64,000 bases of DNA, taken from positions 62,001 through 126,000 of the forward strand of contig QQUY01000003.1 in NCBI GenBank assembly GCA_003385635.1, written 5' to 3'. Under the pieces are notes generated by a model that saw nothing but the letters and a program-made list of their open reading frames with translations, was not told the origin of the DNA and did not search any database. Position 1 is the first letter of the stretch. Each line of letters opens with the position of its first letter. A program made the position numbers and the translations under genes. This document shows positions 26,459-34,913 of this stretch, piece after piece. This DNA comes from Acidobacteriota bacterium (GTDB lineage: Bacteria > Acidobacteriota > Blastocatellia > Pyrinomonadales > Pyrinomonadaceae).

Positions 26459-27004
26459 AGCTGATAAATATGTCGCGCAAGTAAGCTCGCCATATGAGTT
26501 CGAATCTGGACAGGTACACAGAAAGGATCACTGATTTTACCGTTTTCAGGATCTCGAACCAAAAAGGGAAGCAGCGTCCGGACCGTTCGAATCTGGATTG
26601 GCTCTCGCCATAGTAAAGTGCTTCCAACCCCCCCCCCTTTAACCTGCCTCTCTAACGAGCTCTGTATATACGCCGAACATTCGATCTGGCGTTGATTGCC
26701 GCGAAGCCCGACAGAAAACGTGGTAAAGAGATCAGTCGCCTTCGCCTGAAGCAGGTTACGGGAAACTGCCGAGAAAGTGGTTAGAAAGCGAATAGGCCCT
26801 GATGGCGACGCTGGGATTCCTTGTCCGATCATCAAGGCTGAAAGTCCGCAAGGTACTGCCGGCCTTCGGGGGGATGATCAAAATCGATAACCCGGAACCA
26901 TCCCGCTTAGGTCATCTGAGCGATGAACGATCACATCGGCTGAGGGACATCGCTGATCTACCAGGTCCGGATAGCCGACAGTCGAATCGCTGCACTTCAG
27001 TCGA

Positions 27005-27472
27005 TCAGGCTGCGAGTTTCTCATCACATTCCTGAACGCCCTCAGCGATACCGTTCAGTTCGTATATAGAACGTGCTTCCTTCCAGAGAAGGGCCGCTGA
27101 ACTGTCGCCGGTCTCGTCCTTGTAAACCGCGAGCGCCCGAAGGGCGTTTGCATAGTTGACGGAACTGCTATCACCCGCGTCGTTGTAGATAGCGACCGCC
27201 TCATTGAAGCAGTCACCAGCATCTTCAAGGGACCCTGAATCCTGGTGGATCATCCCTAGGTGGCGGATCGTATGAGCGAGCTTGAGGTCCTCACCCAAAT
27301 CTCTGTAGATAGAAACGGCTTCCAGGTAGTGCCTTGAGGCAGGTTGATCATTACCCGCCTTTCTATGAAGTTCACCAAGCGTCCTCAAGGTGTCAGCTAG
27401 CTTGGAAGTGTTTCCGGCCCGCCTGAGCTCTTGTATCTGTGTTTCGAGCTTTTCGAATTCTTGTGTCGTCAT
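27005..27472 (-). CDS. TPR-repeat protein
   Basis: 155 residues from ATG 27472 (AAGGGAA in front), preferred over a start 13 codons upstream. It consists almost entirely of tetratricopeptide repeats of ~40 residues: 'LADTLRTLGELHRKAGNDQP', 'LAHTIRHLGMIHQDSGSLED' and 'YANALRALAVYKDETGDSSA'. It has no signal peptide. It probably serves as a cytoplasmic protein-interaction scaffold; the partner is unknown. The preceding gap 26459-27004 holds a run of ten C (26628-26637) and no convincing gene. Confidence 0.75.
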   Translation of the reverse strand: MTTQEFEKLETQIQELRRAGNTSKLADTLRTLGELHRKAGNDQPASRHYLEAVSIYRDLGEDLKLAHTIRHLGMIHQDSGSLEDAGDCFNEAVAIYNDAGDSSSVNYANALRALAVYKDETGDSSAALLWKEARSIYELNGIAEGVQECDEKLAA

Positions 27473-27676
27473 TTCCCTTAATTGAACCACAGTACGGCCG
27501 TGAAAGATCAATCTTATTGGAATGATGTTTGGAAGGTGCTACAGGGTGAGGCGTAGCGAGAGTCAATTGCGTAAGCTTTAGCTTGCGCAGATCTCAGTAT
27601 GAATGTTGGTGCTGCGACAAGCTGAAGCCTGTCTTGCAGATCTCTCGCGCAGGGTGCCCGCCTGCGCTCCAGTCAC

Positions 27677-27702
27677 AGAAAAAGCCCGGCAATCGCCGGG
27701 CT
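27677..27702 (-). terminator. Intrinsic terminator of tmRNA
   Basis: On the minus strand AGCCCGGC-GATT-GCCGGGCT forms an 8-bp stem followed by TTTTT. It lies about 40 bp beyond the 3' end of the tmRNA. Confidence 0.75.
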
Positions 27703-27742
27703 CACTCAGTACTCATCTCTCGGTACTCTTTACTCGATCTTG

Positions 27743-28117
27743 TGGTGGAGGCGGCGGGAATCGAACCCGCATCCAAAGGTTGCGACCAGTAGAATCTACA
27801 CGCTTAGTCGCTTCACTCGTGTCTCGCCGCAGGTGAGTATGTGAAGCAACAAGACCTCACCTACGACCAGCCTGACTAACGGTTCGCTCGCATCCGCAGG
27901 CGGTCGATGCGAGCTAGCTTAAACTGTGTCATATCCAAGCGGTGCGCTTTAAGCAAACTTACCGCAGGACATCGCTGTAGCTAACTAATGTTAGGCAGCG
28001 AGAGCCAATTCTTGGTTGGCATCTGTGTTTCTTTCAGCATTTTTAACGAGCTACTGAAAGGTCGCCCGACGTGCATCCAAAGATCTATACAAACCCCTGT
28101 CGAAGCCTGTCGCCCCC
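27743..28117 (-). ncRNA. ssrA: Transfer-messenger RNA (tmRNA)
   Basis: About 375 nt. The 5' end (GGGGGCGACAGGCTTCGACA) and 3' end (GGTTCGATTCCCGCCGCCTCC then ACCA, CCA encoded) pair as a tRNA-like acceptor stem, and the T-arm is complete. An internal frame reads GCC AAC CAA GAA TTG GCT CTC GCT GCC TAA, giving the tag A-N-Q-E-L-A-L-A-A, which ends in the LAA degron recognised by ClpXP-type proteases. With SmpB it rescues stalled ribosomes. It is a one-piece tmRNA, not permuted. The exact resume codon is inferred from the usual Ala start of the tag. Confidence 0.95.
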
Positions 28118-28130
28118 ATAAGCAACGCTT

Positions 28131-28136
28131 ATTATA
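28131..28136 (-). promoter_or_regulatory. -10 element of the tmRNA promoter
   Basis: TATAAT on the minus strand, 13 bp before the mature 5' end. This would leave a short 5' leader for RNase P to remove. No good -35 element is seen. Confidence 0.5.
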
Positions 28137-28216
28137 ACTCTTGCTAATGAAAAGCTGAAGCGGTTTATTCGATTGGTCAACTGCCCCAGCCGTTGCATTC
28201 CGGTAAGATCGAACGC

Positions 28217-29299
28217 CTACTTTCCCTTCTTGGTTCCGAAAGTGGCTCGCAGACCCGTCGAAAGAAGTAGGTCATTCTGTACCCTACCTGGCACTGGATC
28301 AGAGTTGAACCTGTCCCCAAGCGTCACGTGCCATCCCAGCCAGCTGTTCAATGCCGTGACGAATGAAGCATCGAATCGCGCCCGGACAGTTCCAGATCGC
28401 GTAAGGCTGGGATATACCTCGAGTCGCTGCTCGAGCACCGTCCTGTCCGAAAATTTGAACTCAAGCTCCTCACCGATGAGCGCCTCAGCCGATGAACGGT
28501 TATCCGCATTCTCGAACCATTCGCGGTTGAAGGTGGCGCCGCCGAAGACCTGGAGTTTTGTGCGGTCGGTATCGATCCACTTGTAACCAAAGCCGCCGCC
28601 AAGAACGGTCCTGAGGTTCAACAGTTGGGGTTTGTCGTATTCAAAGTCCGCTTTGCCGAAGACAAAGGTCTTCTTGTTCAGATTTCGGTCATAGCGTCCG
28701 CCGAACCAGAACGCCTGTGCGGTAGTTACCGAAACTCCGGTTGTCGAGTTCTTCGCCTGAACACCCCTCGCATAGAGAGAGATCTTGTCAGACTCCGTGA
28801 CACGCTCGCCCTTTGTGCCGAACGTGAGCGATGTTGTTTTGGAATTTCCGGTGGTCAGACTGAATCCGACATCCGCGTTCCCGCCCCAGTGGCTGAAAAG
28901 GCTCTTGTCCTGCTTACTCACGATCTCCGCTTCGTACGCGGCCTGCTGATCAGCATTTCGGATCACCGCGATCTGTTCCTGCGAAACCTGAACCGCTTCT
29001 TCGTTTTCGCCAACCACCTTCAGCCCTTCATCGTCGACCTCGACCGTACCGGAGACCTTGCTTCCGTCGGCTAGCTCTATATGTAAAACATCTTCTGCTT
29101 CAATTACTTCGACCGCCTCCCACTTGATCTCGATCGTTCCCGCAGATTCAGTCCTGATCGTGATCTTCTCGCCGTCCTTCTTGATGATCGTTCCGGAAAT
29201 CCGGTCTCCGTTTTTTAGCACGATCCGGTCGGCGAATGCGGGTTGTGCCAAAACCAGAATCTGAAATGCAAGAACAACAAACGCAATGCGCTTCTTCAC
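28217..29299 (-). CDS. DUF481 (YdiY-type) outer-membrane protein
   Basis: 360 residues with ribosome binding site GGAGGAAATAG. Signal peptide 'IAFVVLAFQILVLAQPAFA'. The N-terminal domain (~24-110) repeats 'LKNGDRISGTIIKKDGEKIT' and 'LADGSKVSGTVEVDDEGLKV', a small beta-barrel module often found in front of DUF481. From ~135 on, alternating beta-strands ('HWGGNADVGFSLTTGNSKTT', 'FVFGKADFEYDKPQLLNLRT', 'EFKFSDRTVLEQRLEVYPSL') form the salt-stress-induced outer-membrane DUF481 barrel. Function is unknown; some relatives are acid- or osmo-induced. A perfect 20-bp palindrome lies 22 bp upstream of the start. Confidence 0.85.
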   Translation of the reverse strand: MKKRIAFVVLAFQILVLAQPAFADRIVLKNGDRISGTIIKKDGEKITIRTESAGTIEIKWEAVEVIEAEDVLHIELADGSKVSGTVEVDDEGLKVVGENEEAVQVSQEQIAVIRNADQQAAYEAEIVSKQDKSLFSHWGGNADVGFSLTTGNSKTTSLTFGTKGERVTESDKISLYARGVQAKNSTTGVSVTTAQAFWFGGRYDRNLNKKTFVFGKADFEYDKPQLLNLRTVLGGGFGYKWIDTDRTKLQVFGGATFNREWFENADNRSSAEALIGEELEFKFSDRTVLEQRLEVYPSLTRSGTVRARFDASFVTALNSWLGWHVTLGDRFNSDPVPGRVQNDLLLSTGLRATFGTKKGK

Positions 29300-29320
29300 T
29301 ATTTCCTCCTTGATCTTTCG

Positions 29321-29340
29321 GTTGACGCCATGGCGTCAAC
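29321..29340. promoter_or_regulatory. 20-bp perfect palindrome, candidate operator
   Basis: GTTGACGCCATGGCGTCAAC, a perfect dyad, lies between the peroxiredoxin gene end and the start of the DUF481 gene. Its position 22 bp before the start codon suits a repressor site or a leader hairpin. Confidence 0.4.
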
Positions 29341-29382
29341 AAACTGAAACCCGCCGGCTGCCGGCAGACAGCTCGCGGGCTT
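29341..29382 (-). terminator. Terminator-like hairpin after the peroxiredoxin gene
   Basis: On the minus strand AAGCCCGC pairs with GCGGGTT around a loop that itself contains GCCGGC repeats, followed by TTTCAGTTT. Probable end of the peroxiredoxin transcript. Confidence 0.45.
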
Positions 29383-29404
29383 CTCTGTTATTCACTGTCA
29401 ACTG

Positions 29405-29869
29405 CTACTTAGCGGCCTCGAATGCCTTGAGAACTTCGTCTGCGTGTTCGTCAACCTTGACTCGTTTGAAGATCTTGACGATCTTCCCATCCTCATCGAT
29501 CAGGAAGGTCGTCCTCTTCACGCCCATGAACTTGTTACCGTAGAGGTTTCGCTCTCCGTAGACGCCATACTTTTCGACCACCTTCTTGTTTGTATCGGCA
29601 AGCAGTGTGAACGGCAACTTATATTTCTTTATGAAGTCCTGATGGGATTCCTTGTCATCGGTGGACACGCCGATAACCGTTACGCCCGCCTTCTTTAGCT
29701 TTGGCATTCCGTCGCGGAGCGAACACGCCTGCTTGGTGCAGCCCGGAGTATCGTCTTTCGGATAGAAGTAGAGAGCAACCTTTTTGCCCTTGTAATCCGA
29801 GAGCTTTACGCTTTTTCCGTTCTCATCCTTCGCATTGAATGCGGGAGCTTTGTCGCCTACGTTTAACAT
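29405..29869 (-). CDS. bcp: Thioredoxin-dependent peroxiredoxin, Bcp/PrxQ type
   Basis: 154 residues from ATG 29869 (AAGGGGGAA in front); upstream open codons to 30085 have no similarity. It starts 'MLNVGDKAPAFNAKDENGKS'. The peroxidatic site is 'PKDDTPGCTKQACSLRD', with Cys44 as peroxidatic and Cys49 as resolving cysteine, the C-x4-C arrangement of atypical 2-Cys BCP/PrxQ enzymes that reduce hydroperoxides with thioredoxin. 'FTLLADTNKKVVEKYGVYGE' and 'GVKRTTFLIDEDGKI' complete the fold. Length is normal. It diverges from the Cys-rich protein gene at 30012, 142 bp away. Confidence 0.93.
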   Translation of the reverse strand: MLNVGDKAPAFNAKDENGKSVKLSDYKGKKVALYFYPKDDTPGCTKQACSLRDGMPKLKKAGVTVIGVSTDDKESHQDFIKKYKLPFTLLADTNKKVVEKYGVYGERNLYGNKFMGVKRTTFLIDEDGKIVKIFKRVKVDEHADEVLKAFEAAK

Positions 29870-30011
29870 TCTGAATTCCCCCTTACTTATTAGAAAACTC
29901 CGGTGCGCTCTGAAGCCTGTATTGGTCCCAAACCGCTGTAATTGAGACTTTGACAGACTTGGACGCACCGTTGAATAATTTTTAGAAAGTGTATCAGCTA
30001 GGAACTGGCTT

Positions 30012-30551
30012 ATGAAAACGCTCGGCGAGAACAAGGCGATCGAATTGCTAAAAGAAGTGCGTGAACGCTTTCGATCGACGGTCAAGACCCGTTACGAGAC
30101 CAGGGCCAAAGACTGTGGGACCTGCGAAGTCCGTGGATCCTGTTGTGTGGATGAACACTTCGTCAACGTTCACATCTCAAGCCTCGAAGCCGCCGCGATA
30201 AAGAAATCAGTGAAGGAAATGCCTGAAGCGATGCGAAGAAGGGTGATCAAAAAGGCCGGGGCAGAAAGCAAGAGGTTCAAGGACGAGGCGGGTACTGACA
30301 GCTTCTACTTCACCTACTCTTGTCCGCTGTACGACAGGAATAAAGGATGCCTAGTTCATAAATCTGCAAAACCGCTCCCTTGCATCAATCACGCCTGCTA
30401 CGAAAAGAAAGAGGATCTTCCGCCTGAGAGACTGCTCGAATCAGCCGAGCGTCAGGTTGGAGTCTTGAACTCCCGTGTATACGGGAACGCGTGGACACTT
30501 GAGCCCATACCGGTTTGGATAAGCAGGTTCTTCGTGGACAATTGGCCCTGA
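30012..30551 (+). CDS. YkgJ-like Cys-rich metal-binding protein
   Basis: 179 residues. The N-terminal part has 'CGTCEVRGSCCVDEHFVNVH'; the C-terminal part has 'YSCPLYDRNKGCLVHKSAKP' followed by 'LPCINHACYE'. Spacing of the eight Cys is that of the YkgJ/FliB zinc- or iron-chelating family ('C..CG.CC' then 'CPFL..G.C.IY..RP..CR'). No enzyme activity is established for the family. No signal peptide is seen, so it is cytoplasmic. A clear terminator follows. Confidence 0.75.
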   Translation: MKTLGENKAIELLKEVRERFRSTVKTRYETRAKDCGTCEVRGSCCVDEHFVNVHISSLEAAAIKKSVKEMPEAMRRRVIKKAGAESKRFKDEAGTDSFYFTYSCPLYDRNKGCLVHKSAKPLPCINHACYEKKEDLPPERLLESAERQVGVLNSRVYGNAWTLEPIPVWISRFFVDNWP

Positions 30552-30560
30552 AATGGCGAA

Positions 30561-30594
30561 AAGGCCGGAAGATCCCACTTCCAGCCTTTTCTTC
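30561..30594 (+). terminator. Intrinsic terminator after the Cys-rich protein gene
   Basis: AAGGCCGGAAG pairs with CTTCCAGCCTT (one mismatch) and is followed by TTTCTT. The remaining ~290 bp to the next gene show nothing further. Confidence 0.75.
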
Positions 30595-30889
30595 CCGCTT
30601 GTTCGTTTTGCTTTTGCCCCAGCAAAACTCAGGTCCCATTTGGAGACCATTGCCGAGGAAGTGCTTGTCTTCAGTTCCCGCTGAAACTCTCTCCCAAGGC
30701 AAGAGCAAGACTACCACAGCTTGCAGTTTGTTTCAAGTATGAAACAGTTGAACCAGGGAAAAATCTTTCCGAGTTCAAAAGCAGGAGAAAAGATTGTGCA
30801 AAAATGCGGCTTTCGATGTATATTCGCAGGGTCGACCTCCTTCCGTACCTACTCGCCGTATCATCGGTGAGAGCGAGAAACAACATAAT

Positions 30890-31543
30890 ATGAGACTTTG
30901 GAGTACTCTGGTATTTGTCGCACTACTATCCGTCCCCTCTGTCTTTGGACAAGTGGTCACTTCGAATGAAGACTGTCCGACGATCGGTATCACCGGCCCC
31001 CTGGTGCCCGTCAAGGACGGCGATTCAGCCATATTCAGTGCCAATCTTGGCGAGGATGTGGACCTAAAGAAGGTCAATTTCGAATGGACGGTCGAAAATG
31101 GCTCCATCACTTCAGGTCAAGGAACCAGCGAGATCGCTGTTTCGGTTTCCGGAGAACCCACCGCGACGGTCAGGGTTTCCGGTCTTGACGATGACTGCGA
31201 CGCTGAAGTGTCGCTCAAGGCAAGGTATGGCGACATCGAACCTACGCCCGTTTTCTTTGACGAGTTCTGGAAAGTGAAGGACAAACTTCTGGAGCGAAGG
31301 GTGGCGGCTCTCAAGAGCGCGCTTCGTAGAAATCCTAGCGTATCGGTGAAAATTATCAGTTATGGTCCGGCGATCGAGGTCGAAAGACGTGAGCGGAGGG
31401 TAAGGGACCTGCTTGCCGACACCAGTACCGGTCCAACCCCTGATGCCTCACGTGTAGTATTTGCAAACGGCGGAACTGAAACTGATCTACGGACCCGCGT
31501 TTGGGTCGTTCCGTCCGGCGCCAACGCCGACGGCCTTAACTGA
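30890..31543 (+). CDS. Exported PKD-like protein, unknown function
   Basis: 217 residues from ATG 30890, chosen because it begins a signal peptide ('LWSTLVFVALLSVPSVFGQ'); the frame is open further upstream. The mature part starts 'CPTIGITGPLVPVKDGDS' and continues 'VNFEWTVENGSITSGQGTS' with 'SGLDDDCDAEVSLKARYGD', an Ig/PKD-like beta-sandwich. The C-terminal part ('FFDEFWKVKDKLLERRVAAL', 'PSVSVKIISYGPAIEVERR') resembles a degenerate OmpA-like alpha-beta unit. The same two-part architecture is common in Blastocatellia, with no assigned role. The last 57 bp overlap the convergent CrtZ-like gene. Confidence 0.7.
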   Translation: MRLWSTLVFVALLSVPSVFGQVVTSNEDCPTIGITGPLVPVKDGDSAIFSANLGEDVDLKKVNFEWTVENGSITSGQGTSEIAVSVSGEPTATVRVSGLDDDCDAEVSLKARYGDIEPTPVFFDEFWKVKDKLLERRVAALKSALRRNPSVSVKIISYGPAIEVERRERRVRDLLADTSTGPTPDASRVVFANGGTETDLRTRVWVVPSGANADGLN

Positions 31544-32002
31544 CCGATCGATTCTTTCCGACTTCCTGCCTTTAAACCGCGAGTAATTGTAGACAAACAG
31601 CCCGTACGGTTCCTGACCGTCTTTGGCTACGGTCTGGTGATGAGTTTGGTGTGCGCCTCTTATGGAGAGAAGGACCGAATTCTTTGATATGAACGGCAAA
31701 AACCGTCTGTGCGTGAAAAGGTCGTGGACGATGAAATACAGGATTCCGTAGATTGCGATCCCGAGCCCCACGGGAAAGGCGATCGATTCGCTCAGCGGAT
31801 ATTCGGCGAATACGATCAGTGCAACCGAGACAAGCGCAAATCCTACGGAAAACAGGTCATTCATTTCGAATGCGCCTTTACGCGGATAGTGGTGAGTTTT
31901 GTGCACGCCCCAAAACATACCGTGAAAAAGCCAGCGATGGACGACGTATGAGAACGCCTCCATTCCTGCAAAGCCGAGAATTGTTAATGCGAGGAACTGC
32001 AT
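31487..32002 (-). CDS. crtZ: Beta-carotene hydroxylase-like di-iron enzyme (CrtZ family)
   Basis: 171 residues, about four transmembrane helices. The histidine clusters of the fatty acid hydroxylase superfamily are present: 'HRWLFHG', 'HKTHHYPRKGAFEMNDLF', 'HDLFTHRRF' and 'RGAHQTHHQ'. The 'KTHH.PR.G.FE.NDLF' motif is specific to CrtZ, which adds hydroxyl groups to the beta-ionone rings of carotenoids to give zeaxanthin. No other carotenoid gene lies in the window. The C-terminal ~19 residues are encoded opposite the end of the exported PKD-like gene. Confidence 0.88.
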   Translation of the reverse strand: MQFLALTILGFAGMEAFSYVVHRWLFHGMFWGVHKTHHYPRKGAFEMNDLFSVGFALVSVALIVFAEYPLSESIAFPVGLGIAIYGILYFIVHDLFTHRRFLPFISKNSVLLSIRGAHQTHHQTVAKDGQEPYGLFVYNYSRFKGRKSERIDRSVKAVGVGAGRNDPNAGP

Positions 32003-32016
32003 CTTTCAGGTATCAA

Positions 32017-32075
32017 TGATCAAGGATCAGGTGTCGGGGTTCAAGAATCAACGATCAATGATCAGGTATCGGTTT
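32017..32075. repeat. Short tandem 'GATCAATGATCAGG' array
   Basis: Between the CrtZ-like gene and the next gene lie imperfect copies of 'ATCAATGATCAAGGATCAGG' and 'AATCAACGATCAATGATCAGG', with a period of about 9-10 bp. It resembles the simple-sequence arrays at 36.7-36.9 kb and 60.1 kb in style. Confidence 0.5.
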
Positions 32076-32189
32076 GGCTTCGGGCCAACAGGCACTGGAC
32101 CAGGCTATCTGCTCCGAGATACGTAAGGCACGGACCAGAGACTGCGACGATTTGCCCGGTTTCACTTGGTACCTGCTCCATGACACTTG

Positions 32190-32849
32190 TTACATGAACG
32201 ACAGCTCCCCGAATTTCTCCGGTACGTGAAAATTCGGGATCTCGGTCATAGTTGGCGACCAGGCCAGGTATCCTCTGGAATCTCCCGAACCCACTAGCCG
32301 GAAGACGTTCATTCTCCAGCGGTCACCTGCTGAAGGCTTTGTACCGAACGCGGTCCACGGCACCTTGATCGCCAATATAACCGATTCAGTGCCGATACGC
32401 GCCGCCGCTTCCATCCCCGACGTGTAACTCCGATCGGTTATTCTCTCGTCTGGCTTTTGTTGGATCTTCAGATCCAGCCATTCTCCGGTCGGCGCCACTT
32501 CAAACTCGAAGTAATTCTCCGGTGATTTTGGGTCCGGCGCGATGAAAACCTCGCAGACGTCCTTCTCCCAGAGTCTATAAGTTTTCCGCGTTACGTCCGG
32601 CGCGTCCTGGATAACCAACGGCTCGTGCTGTTCGCAATCGAACCTAACGTACAAGAACTCTTCGGACCAGACGAAGCGACTTTCGAACGATCTGGATTCT
32701 GGTGCCTTCTCCCCGGACCAATAGCTATCTACAACGGAGGGTTCCGACTTCAGCCAGAGTCGATGGTCTAGATCGCAGACAGAAAAATCTGATCTGGTTT
32801 TCGCTGCGAATGCGATGGGACTTCTACCTTTCACTTTCACGCGGGTCAT
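32190..32849 (-). CDS. CBM9-like (carbohydrate-binding family 9-like) protein
   Basis: 219 residues, one domain, no signal peptide. Sequence such as 'ESRSFESRFVWSEEFLYVRF', 'WEKDVCEVFIAPDPKSPENY', 'YFEFEVAPTGEWLDLKI' and 'AIKVPWTAFGTKPSAGDRW' matches the beta-sandwich of the CBM9-like/DOMON-related group found in sugar-processing proteins. In this family the Glu-Val-Phe and Tyr-Phe-Glu-Phe strands line the sugar-binding face. As a standalone cytoplasmic protein its ligand is unknown. It lies 154 bp downstream of the ABC1 kinase gene, separated by a CTTTGCG-rich repeat. Confidence 0.8.
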   Translation of the reverse strand: MTRVKVKGRSPIAFAAKTRSDFSVCDLDHRLWLKSEPSVVDSYWSGEKAPESRSFESRFVWSEEFLYVRFDCEQHEPLVIQDAPDVTRKTYRLWEKDVCEVFIAPDPKSPENYFEFEVAPTGEWLDLKIQQKPDERITDRSYTSGMEAAARIGTESVILAIKVPWTAFGTKPSAGDRWRMNVFRLVGSGDSRGYLAWSPTMTEIPNFHVPEKFGELSFM

Positions 32850-32859
32850 TTACCGCAAA

Positions 32860-32965
32860 GCACGCAACGATTTGCGCGAAGTTCGCAGAGCAGTGCCAAT
32901 CTTCGAATTTCTTTAGCGACCTTTGCGAATACCTTTGCGGCCTTTGCGGTAAAACTCTTCTTAAG
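32860..32965. repeat. CTTTGCG-rich interspersed array
   Basis: Several copies of (A/C)(C)TTTGCGG/A, spaced 10-20 bp apart, fill the gap between the CBM9-like and ABC1 kinase genes. The reverse form CGCAAAG recurs at 54.6-54.75 kb. Confidence 0.55.
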
Positions 32966-33003
32966 AAAACTACAACCACGAAGGAGCTCAGTGTTACAGG
33001 TAG

Positions 33004-34773
33004 TTATTGTCCCGGCTTCAGAACAGTTTTCGCTGCCAGCTTCGCCAGCTTCCAGGTGCGGTTCCAGTCGATCGTTTCCGTCTCGCCCTTGCCAAGAAGC
33101 TTGTCCACGAACATCTTTCTGAGATCTTTTCCTTCACGCCTCAGCATGAATTCTTTCGCATACGGTTTCGCCGTCAGGAAGAAATTGAATTCGGGATCGG
33201 TGATGATCCCGATCCCCTCCAGCGTCATCAGCGCTCGCATTATGTAAGTGAAGTTCGAAGGCAGCCTGAACGGATAGTCGTACATAACGTCCGCCAGATC
33301 GTAGGTCAGTTCCTTAAAGTTGACATCCTTAAGCTTCAGATCAAGATGAAACTCGAACATGCGCCGAACTACAGGCCGCACCGTTTCGGGATCAGCACCG
33401 GGCTTTAGAAAATCCAGATCTATAAGGTCCTGAGCGATGCCGTCCGGATCTTTGCCAACGACGTGGAAAAAAGCATCGATCATCTTCGCCTGCAGTTTTG
33501 GCGTGATCCGACCGACCATACCGAAGTCGAAAAATGCCAGCCTCCCATCGGGCATCACCAGAAGGTTCCCGGGATGCGGATCGGCGTGAAAGAAACCGTC
33601 TTCAAGAAGCTGTTTCAGGTATGTCCGTATCAACAACCGGTTCACCTTCTCGGGTGCCACGCTCCGCGCTTTCAGCCCTTCGAGATCAACGACCTTTGTC
33701 CCGTGAATGAACTCCATCGTCAGGACTTTCGAGGTCACGAATTCCCAGTGGATCTTGGGGACATGAATATTGGTCCAGCTGTTGAAGTTCTCCCGGAAGA
33801 TCTCCGCATTCCGGCCTTCCGAAACATAATCCATCTCTTCGTGGATCGTTTCGTCGAACTCCCTCAGCATTCCGGCCCAGTCGGCATTCTCGTTCAGCGC
33901 CGGAAACCGTTCAGCGAATTTCGCTATCTTCCGGAGAATCTCTACGTCACCCTTGATTATCCCTGCGAGGTTGGGCCTTTGGACTTTTACAGCGACTTCT
34001 TCTCCAGAGAACAATTTCGCCCTGTATACCTGACCCAGCGAGGCGGCGGCGACCGGCGTGAGATCGAAGTCGGCATAGACCTCACTTATCTTCTTGCCCA
34101 ATTCCATCTCGATCCGGGCGAACGCGACTTCATTAGGAAACGCGGGAACACTATCGACCAGGGTTCCCAATTCCTTGACGAAAGGAAGGGGGAGCAGATC
34201 GGCGCGGGTACCCATCGCCTGTCCCATCTTAATGAAGGTAGGACCAAGGCCGATGATCTTCTCTTTCAGCCAGATAGCCTGCTTTTCCTGATTGAGCTCT
34301 TTGTTCTCTTCGGATCCGATCAAGACCCATTTGAGGAGTAAAAGGAACGAGTGGAAGAACGCCAGCTTGATCGAATAGAACCACTCGCCGACAACCGCGG
34401 TGCGCGACAGTCTTCTCGCCTGCTCAAGCCTGTGCTGTTTCCTGTGAAGATGGCGCTCGCGATGTATCTCATACTGATCCAGATAGAGATACAGAGAAAG
34501 CATTCCGATCACGCGTCCCACTTTCCAGAGCCTTAGCCAGCCCCGCCAGCCGTGGTAGTTACGCTCGACGGACTTCTCCGACCGGATCAGCGCCTTTTCT
34601 TCGGCAATCAGCTCTTCATTGGTTACAAAACTCGAGATCGGAAGGTCGCTTGTGTGCACAAGCTCAGTTCCCTTGCCGCCGTTTTTCGACAGGTCCTTGT
34701 CCGATTTGGCCAGCTCCGCCCGGTGCTCGTTCAAAACTGCTATTTCCTCATTCTTGGCCATCAGTTTCAGCAT
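33004..34773 (-). CDS. ABC1/UbiB-family atypical protein kinase-like ATPase
   Basis: 589 residues. After a charged N-terminus, the ABC1 domain starts 'GLGPTFIKMGQAMGTRADLL', the KxGQ signature of the family. Further motifs are 'AAASLGQVYRAKLFSGEEVA' (Ala-rich loop replacing the glycine loop), 'VKVQRPNL', 'EMDYVSEGRNAEIFRENF', 'GFFHADPHPGNLLVMPDG' and 'LAFFDFGMVGRI'. These are the conserved catalytic elements of UbiB/ADCK proteins, which support ubiquinone biosynthesis or lipid homeostasis through ATPase activity. No ubiquinone gene is nearby, so a specific Ubi role is not claimed. The C-terminus lacks the paired transmembrane helices of E. coli UbiB. Confidence 0.88.
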   Translation of the reverse strand: MLKLMAKNEEIAVLNEHRAELAKSDKDLSKNGGKGTELVHTSDLPISSFVTNEELIAEEKALIRSEKSVERNYHGWRGWLRLWKVGRVIGMLSLYLYLDQYEIHRERHLHRKQHRLEQARRLSRTAVVGEWFYSIKLAFFHSFLLLLKWVLIGSEENKELNQEKQAIWLKEKIIGLGPTFIKMGQAMGTRADLLPLPFVKELGTLVDSVPAFPNEVAFARIEMELGKKISEVYADFDLTPVAAASLGQVYRAKLFSGEEVAVKVQRPNLAGIIKGDVEILRKIAKFAERFPALNENADWAGMLREFDETIHEEMDYVSEGRNAEIFRENFNSWTNIHVPKIHWEFVTSKVLTMEFIHGTKVVDLEGLKARSVAPEKVNRLLIRTYLKQLLEDGFFHADPHPGNLLVMPDGRLAFFDFGMVGRITPKLQAKMIDAFFHVVGKDPDGIAQDLIDLDFLKPGADPETVRPVVRRMFEFHLDLKLKDVNFKELTYDLADVMYDYPFRLPSNFTYIMRALMTLEGIGIITDPEFNFFLTAKPYAKEFMLRREGKDLRKMFVDKLLGKGETETIDWNRTWKLAKLAAKTVLKPGQ

Positions 34774-34913
34774 ACCATTCAGTGACGCCCATTATTAGTA
34801 CTGAGATATAGGGACTGAGGCCTGAGTGAAGATGTTGACTTAGATACGGCACTCCGTTTCCTTCCCTCAGTCCCCCCTTATGCCCGTCGCTAGCGCTTCG
34901 GGTTCTGACTTAT

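Noticed and set aside
26628-26637. Run of ten C, possible phase-variation tract
   Set aside because: It lies in no gene and at no visible promoter; it may be a sequencing or assembly weak spot.
26455-26835. Minus-strand open frame of 126 codons upstream of the exchanger gene
   Set aside because: It has no ribosome binding site, no domain pattern and unlike codon use, and spans a C10 homopolymer.
33463-34341. Plus-strand open frame of 292 codons
   Set aside because: It is antisense to the ABC1/UbiB-family gene, which has all family motifs.
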